Assembly: GCA_021790615.1 (NCBI GenBank)
Contig: JAJYGW010000184.1
Coordinates: forward strand, 1-7,581
Direction: 5' to 3'
Source: Actinomycetes bacterium
Lineage (GTDB): Bacteria; Actinomycetota; Acidimicrobiia; Acidimicrobiales; JAKAOS01
DNA: 7,581 nt
Shown here: piece by piece, positions 6,906 to 7,581 of the stretch
Numbering within the stretch: the first letter of the stretch is position 1
Layout: each line of letters starts with the position of its first letter
Translations under genes and position numbers: made by a program
Notes under the pieces: generated by a model
The model's database searches: none
The model's input: the letters and a program-made list of their open reading frames with translations, nothing else
What the model was told of the DNA's origin: nothing

Positions 6906-6911
6906 TCCTCG

Positions 6912-7581
6912 GTGGCCGCCTCTCCAACCGCCGATCGCGCGCCGGCAACGGGCCTTCGCGATGTCGTCCCGGCCGTCGTGGCCTCGACCGCGGTAGCGCT
7001 GCCGTCGTTCCTCATCGGCGCCCTGGCAGTGCAGATCAGGGGTCAGGTGCGCTTCAGCGTGGCGATCCTCGGGGTCATCGTGGCCTGCTACCAGCTCGCG
7101 GCGGCCAGCGCGTCCCTCCCCTCCACCAGGCTGGTGCGGCGCGTCGGGGTCCTGCGGGTGCTGCGGGTGGCGCCCCTCGTCGCTGCGCTCGTGCTCATGG
7201 TCATCGCCGGGCTCGTCACGAGCTGGGTCGCCCTCGCCGCCATGATGGTGGTCGCCGGCGCCGCCAGTGGTGCCGCTCAGCCGTCGGCCAACCTCCTGCT
7301 CGCCCGGCGCGTCCACATCCGGAGCCAGGGGCTGGCCTTCGGGATCAAGCAGTCGGCGATACCCCTTGCCGGCCTGCTCTCGGGCCTGGCCGTCCCGGCC
7401 ATCGCTCTCACCCTCGGCTGGCGCTGGGCGTTCTGGTTGGCGGCCGTGCTCGCCGTCGCAGCAGCGCTCGTCGTACCCACGAAGGGCAGCGTGGAGCCTG
7501 ACGCCGAGCGGGGCACGGGTGGACCCGAGGACTCCTACGAGGCGCGCGCACCCCTCGTCGTCCTCGCCATCGGCTTCTTCT
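6912..7581 (+). CDS. MFS transporter, N-terminal half (cut by window end)
   Basis: The frame is open from 6912 to the window end, giving 223 residues of a major facilitator superfamily permease in the cytoplasmic membrane. Six hydrophobic helices can be drawn at about 18-40, 47-70, 84-104, 105-131, 141-165 and 170-188. A charged central loop follows (about 189-211, rich in Glu, Asp and Gly), and a seventh helix begins at PLVVLAIGFF. The loop after helix 2 (TRLVRRVGVLR) is a degenerate MFS motif A. The stretch GLAFGIKQSAIPLAGLLSGL (140-159) in helix 5 resembles the KQSxxPxxG pattern seen in several MFS permeases. Substrate is unknown. The start is uncertain: the GTG at 6912 has no ribosome site but fits a leaderless start, while the GTG at 6855, with GGAG five bases upstream, would add 19 residues. 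It is transcribed away from the glycosyltransferase operon, so a shared function is not established. Confidence 0.85.
   Translation, partial: MAASPTADRAPATGLRDVVPAVVASTAVALPSFLIGALAVQIRGQVRFSVAILGVIVACYQLAAASASLPSTRLVRRVGVLRVLRVAPLVAALVLMVIAGLVTSWVALAAMMVVAGAASGAAQPSANLLLARRVHIRSQGLAFGIKQSAIPLAGLLSGLAVPAIALTLGWRWAFWLAAVLAVAAALVVPTKGSVEPDAERGTGGPEDSYEARAPLVVLAIGFF

Larger units (their letters stand above)
6766..6911. promoter_or_regulatory. Divergent intergenic control region
   Basis: This gap of about 146 bases separates the leftward operon from the rightward MFS gene and should hold both promoters. It contains the epimerase Shine-Dalgarno, a pair of ATGTGGAG direct repeats and a -10-like TACACT placed for a leaderless MFS transcript. 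No TAnnnT -10 hexamer was found on the minus strand within roughly 100 bases upstream of the epimerase start. The operon promoter was therefore not located. No terminator or small gene was seen. Confidence 0.55.

Noticed and set aside
6766..6948. Longer epimerase protein starting upstream of 6765, up to 6948
   Set aside because: The extra 61 residues are Arg-rich and would cover the divergent control region and the MFS start. GAGGAG six bases before the ATG at 6765 supports the shorter form.
6802..6996. Small plus-strand frame starting near 6802 that includes the ATG at 6853
   Set aside because: It is out of frame with the MFS protein, has no membrane or other motif and runs into the MFS coding region.

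Overview
The window is a very GC-rich stretch with GTG starts, dense 4-base gene overlaps and almost no non-coding DNA. This suggests a high-GC actinobacterium (Actinomycetota). The class cannot be fixed from the sequence alone.

Almost all of it is one minus-strand operon, read from right to left. It begins near 6765 with a sugar-nucleotide epimerase of the NAD-dependent SDR type (5806-6765). Next come a MurG-like (COG4671-type) glycosyltransferase (4571-5809), a GT4 glycosyltransferase (3285-4574), an ABC half-transporter of the MsbA/PglK exporter type (1489-3288) and UDP-glucose 6-dehydrogenase (29-1462). A further gene appears to start at position 32 and leaves the window after ten codons. 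Four of the five junctions are ATGA or GTGA overlaps. The fifth, between the ABC transporter and Ugd, is a 26-base gap with a strong Shine-Dalgarno sequence.

To the right, after a short divergent control region (6766-6911), a plus-strand major facilitator superfamily (MFS) transporter begins and is cut by the window end after six membrane segments. No complete reading of it was available, so it had to be traced codon by codon.

Together the genes suggest a surface glycoconjugate pathway. Ugd makes UDP-glucuronate, and the epimerase, whose active-site region looks like that of UDP-glucuronate 4-epimerases, could convert it to UDP-galacturonate. The two GT-B glycosyltransferases would transfer these or other sugars, and the ABC exporter could flip the lipid-linked product across the membrane. 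The enzyme families are read with confidence; the shared pathway, its product and the flippase role are inferences from operon structure. No RNA genes, mobile elements, CRISPR arrays or intrinsic terminators were seen.
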